6,090 nt of DNA from Rhizobiaceae bacterium UBA1291 (lineage in GTDB: Bacteria; Pseudomonadota; Alphaproteobacteria; Rhizobiales; Rhizobiaceae): positions 1 through 6,090 of the forward strand of contig DBUL01000208.1 in the NCBI GenBank assembly GCA_002307905.1, in the 5' to 3' direction. A program made the translations under genes and the position numbers. Positions 5,866 through 6,090 of this stretch are shown piece after piece (position 1 is the first letter of the stretch; the number at the start of each line of letters is the position of its first letter). A model generated the notes under the pieces. The model ran no database searches. It saw only the letters and a list, made by a program, of their open reading frames with translations, and was not told the origin of the DNA.

Positions 5866-5873
5866 TTCCAAAA
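5856..5873. promoter_or_regulatory. Inverted repeat over the rirA -35 box (ICE-like)
   Basis: TTTTG (5856-5860) and CAAAA (5869-5873) form an imperfect dyad, TTTTGAACAATTCCAAAA, covering the -35 box of rirA. Its layout (TTTTGAA, three bases, TTCCAAAA) loosely resembles the iron control element bound by Irr in rhizobia. A role as Irr site or autoregulatory site is an inference. Confidence 0.35.
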
Positions 5874-5918
5874 TACTCAAGTTCTCGCTTCCCCTGTCCA
5901 CAACGGCCAGCGACCGCA

Positions 5919-5948
5919 TTGACAGCACCGGGTAAATCATGAATATCT
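5919..5948 (+). promoter_or_regulatory. Putative promoter of the ferric-binding-protein gene
   Basis: A perfect TTGACA lies at 5919-5924. The best -10 candidates (AATATC or ATATCT, starting at 5942-5943) lie 17-18 bases downstream and inside the TGA-N9-TCA site. The start would fall near 5955, some 30 bases before the ATG. Confidence 0.5.
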
Positions 5949-5954
5949 CGCTCA
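5940..5954. promoter_or_regulatory. Iron-responsive operator (IRO box, RirA site)
   Basis: TGA at 5940-5942 and TCA at 5952-5954 are separated by exactly nine bases, matching the TGA-N9-TCA consensus reported for RirA-controlled genes in rhizobia. It lies between the rirA gene and an iron-transport gene and covers the likely -10 box of the latter, which is where a repressor site would be expected. The short consensus can occur by chance, so the context carries much of the weight. Confidence 0.6.
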
Positions 5955-5985
5955 ACAAATATAGTTACTCATGCAAGGAGATACC

Positions 5986-6090
5986 ATGCTTCCGGTCAAA
6001 TATCTGCGCTCCGCGCTCCTGGGCTCTGTCGTATTCGCCGCAACGGCCGGAATGGCCATGGCCGATGGAGAGGTCAACATCTATTCCTAC
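5986..6090 (+). CDS. fbpA: Periplasmic Fe(III)-binding protein of an ABC transporter, N-terminal part only
   Basis: The first 35 codons of a gene that runs off the right edge. AAGGAG at 5975-5980 precedes ATG by five bases, which favours this start over an in-frame ATG at 5971. A clear Sec signal peptide is seen: K5 and R8, a hydrophobic core from about 10 to 24, and a probable cleavage after A26 (AMA, then DGEVNIYSY). The mature start EVNIYSY is typical of FbpA/SfuA-like ferric-binding proteins, which deliver Fe(III) to an inner-membrane ABC permease. The divergent rirA gene and the IRO box agree with an iron role. The iron-binding residues and the permease and ATPase genes lie outside the window. 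A close alternative is another family-1 binding protein; the symbol is provisional. Confidence 0.82.
   Translation, partial: MLPVKYLRSALLGSVVFAATAGMAMADGEVNIYSY

Overview
This window looks like chromosomal DNA of an alphaproteobacterium of the order Hyphomicrobiales (Rhizobiales), most likely from the Rhizobium/Agrobacterium/Ensifer/Shinella group. The reasons are the GC-rich codon use, a RirA-type iron regulator next to a divergent ferric-iron binding-protein gene (a known rhizobial neighbourhood), and intergenic palindromic mosaic repeats of a rhizobial type. The genus cannot be fixed from the sequence alone.

Layout. Positions 1-24 are the 5' part of a tRNA gene on the minus strand, probably tRNA-Val, with its own strong promoter at 38-65. 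A plus-strand pair follows: a PuuB-like gamma-glutamylputrescine oxidase (209-1492) and, 10 bases later, AguB, N-carbamoylputrescine amidase (1503-2375). They form a putrescine-making and putrescine-using pair. Positions 2376-2797 lie between convergent transcription units and hold two separate palindromic repeat elements, each with its own terminal inverted repeats. A minus-strand operon then reads leftward: a GMC-family FAD oxidoreductase (5089 to 3491), an unannotated 50-residue ORF with a Lys-Thr/Lys-Pro repeat (3487 to 3335), and gluconokinase GntK (3319 to 2798, TTG start). The three share one reading frame and are separated only by amber stops. A 14-base perfect palindrome overlaps the likely -10 box of this operon. 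A rho-independent terminator separates it from rirA (5807 to 5316, minus).

At the right edge rirA diverges from the first 35 codons of a periplasmic Fe(III)-binding protein gene (5986 onward). The 178-base intergenic region contains a perfect TGA-N9-TCA iron-responsive operator over the likely transporter promoter and an inverted repeat over the rirA -35 box. The sequence therefore suggests repression of iron uptake by RirA, with a separate control point on rirA.

No wholly new system is evident. The points most worth following are the small in-frame ORF in the GMC-gntK operon, the replacement of the usual GMC active-site histidine by proline, and the regulatory palindromes.
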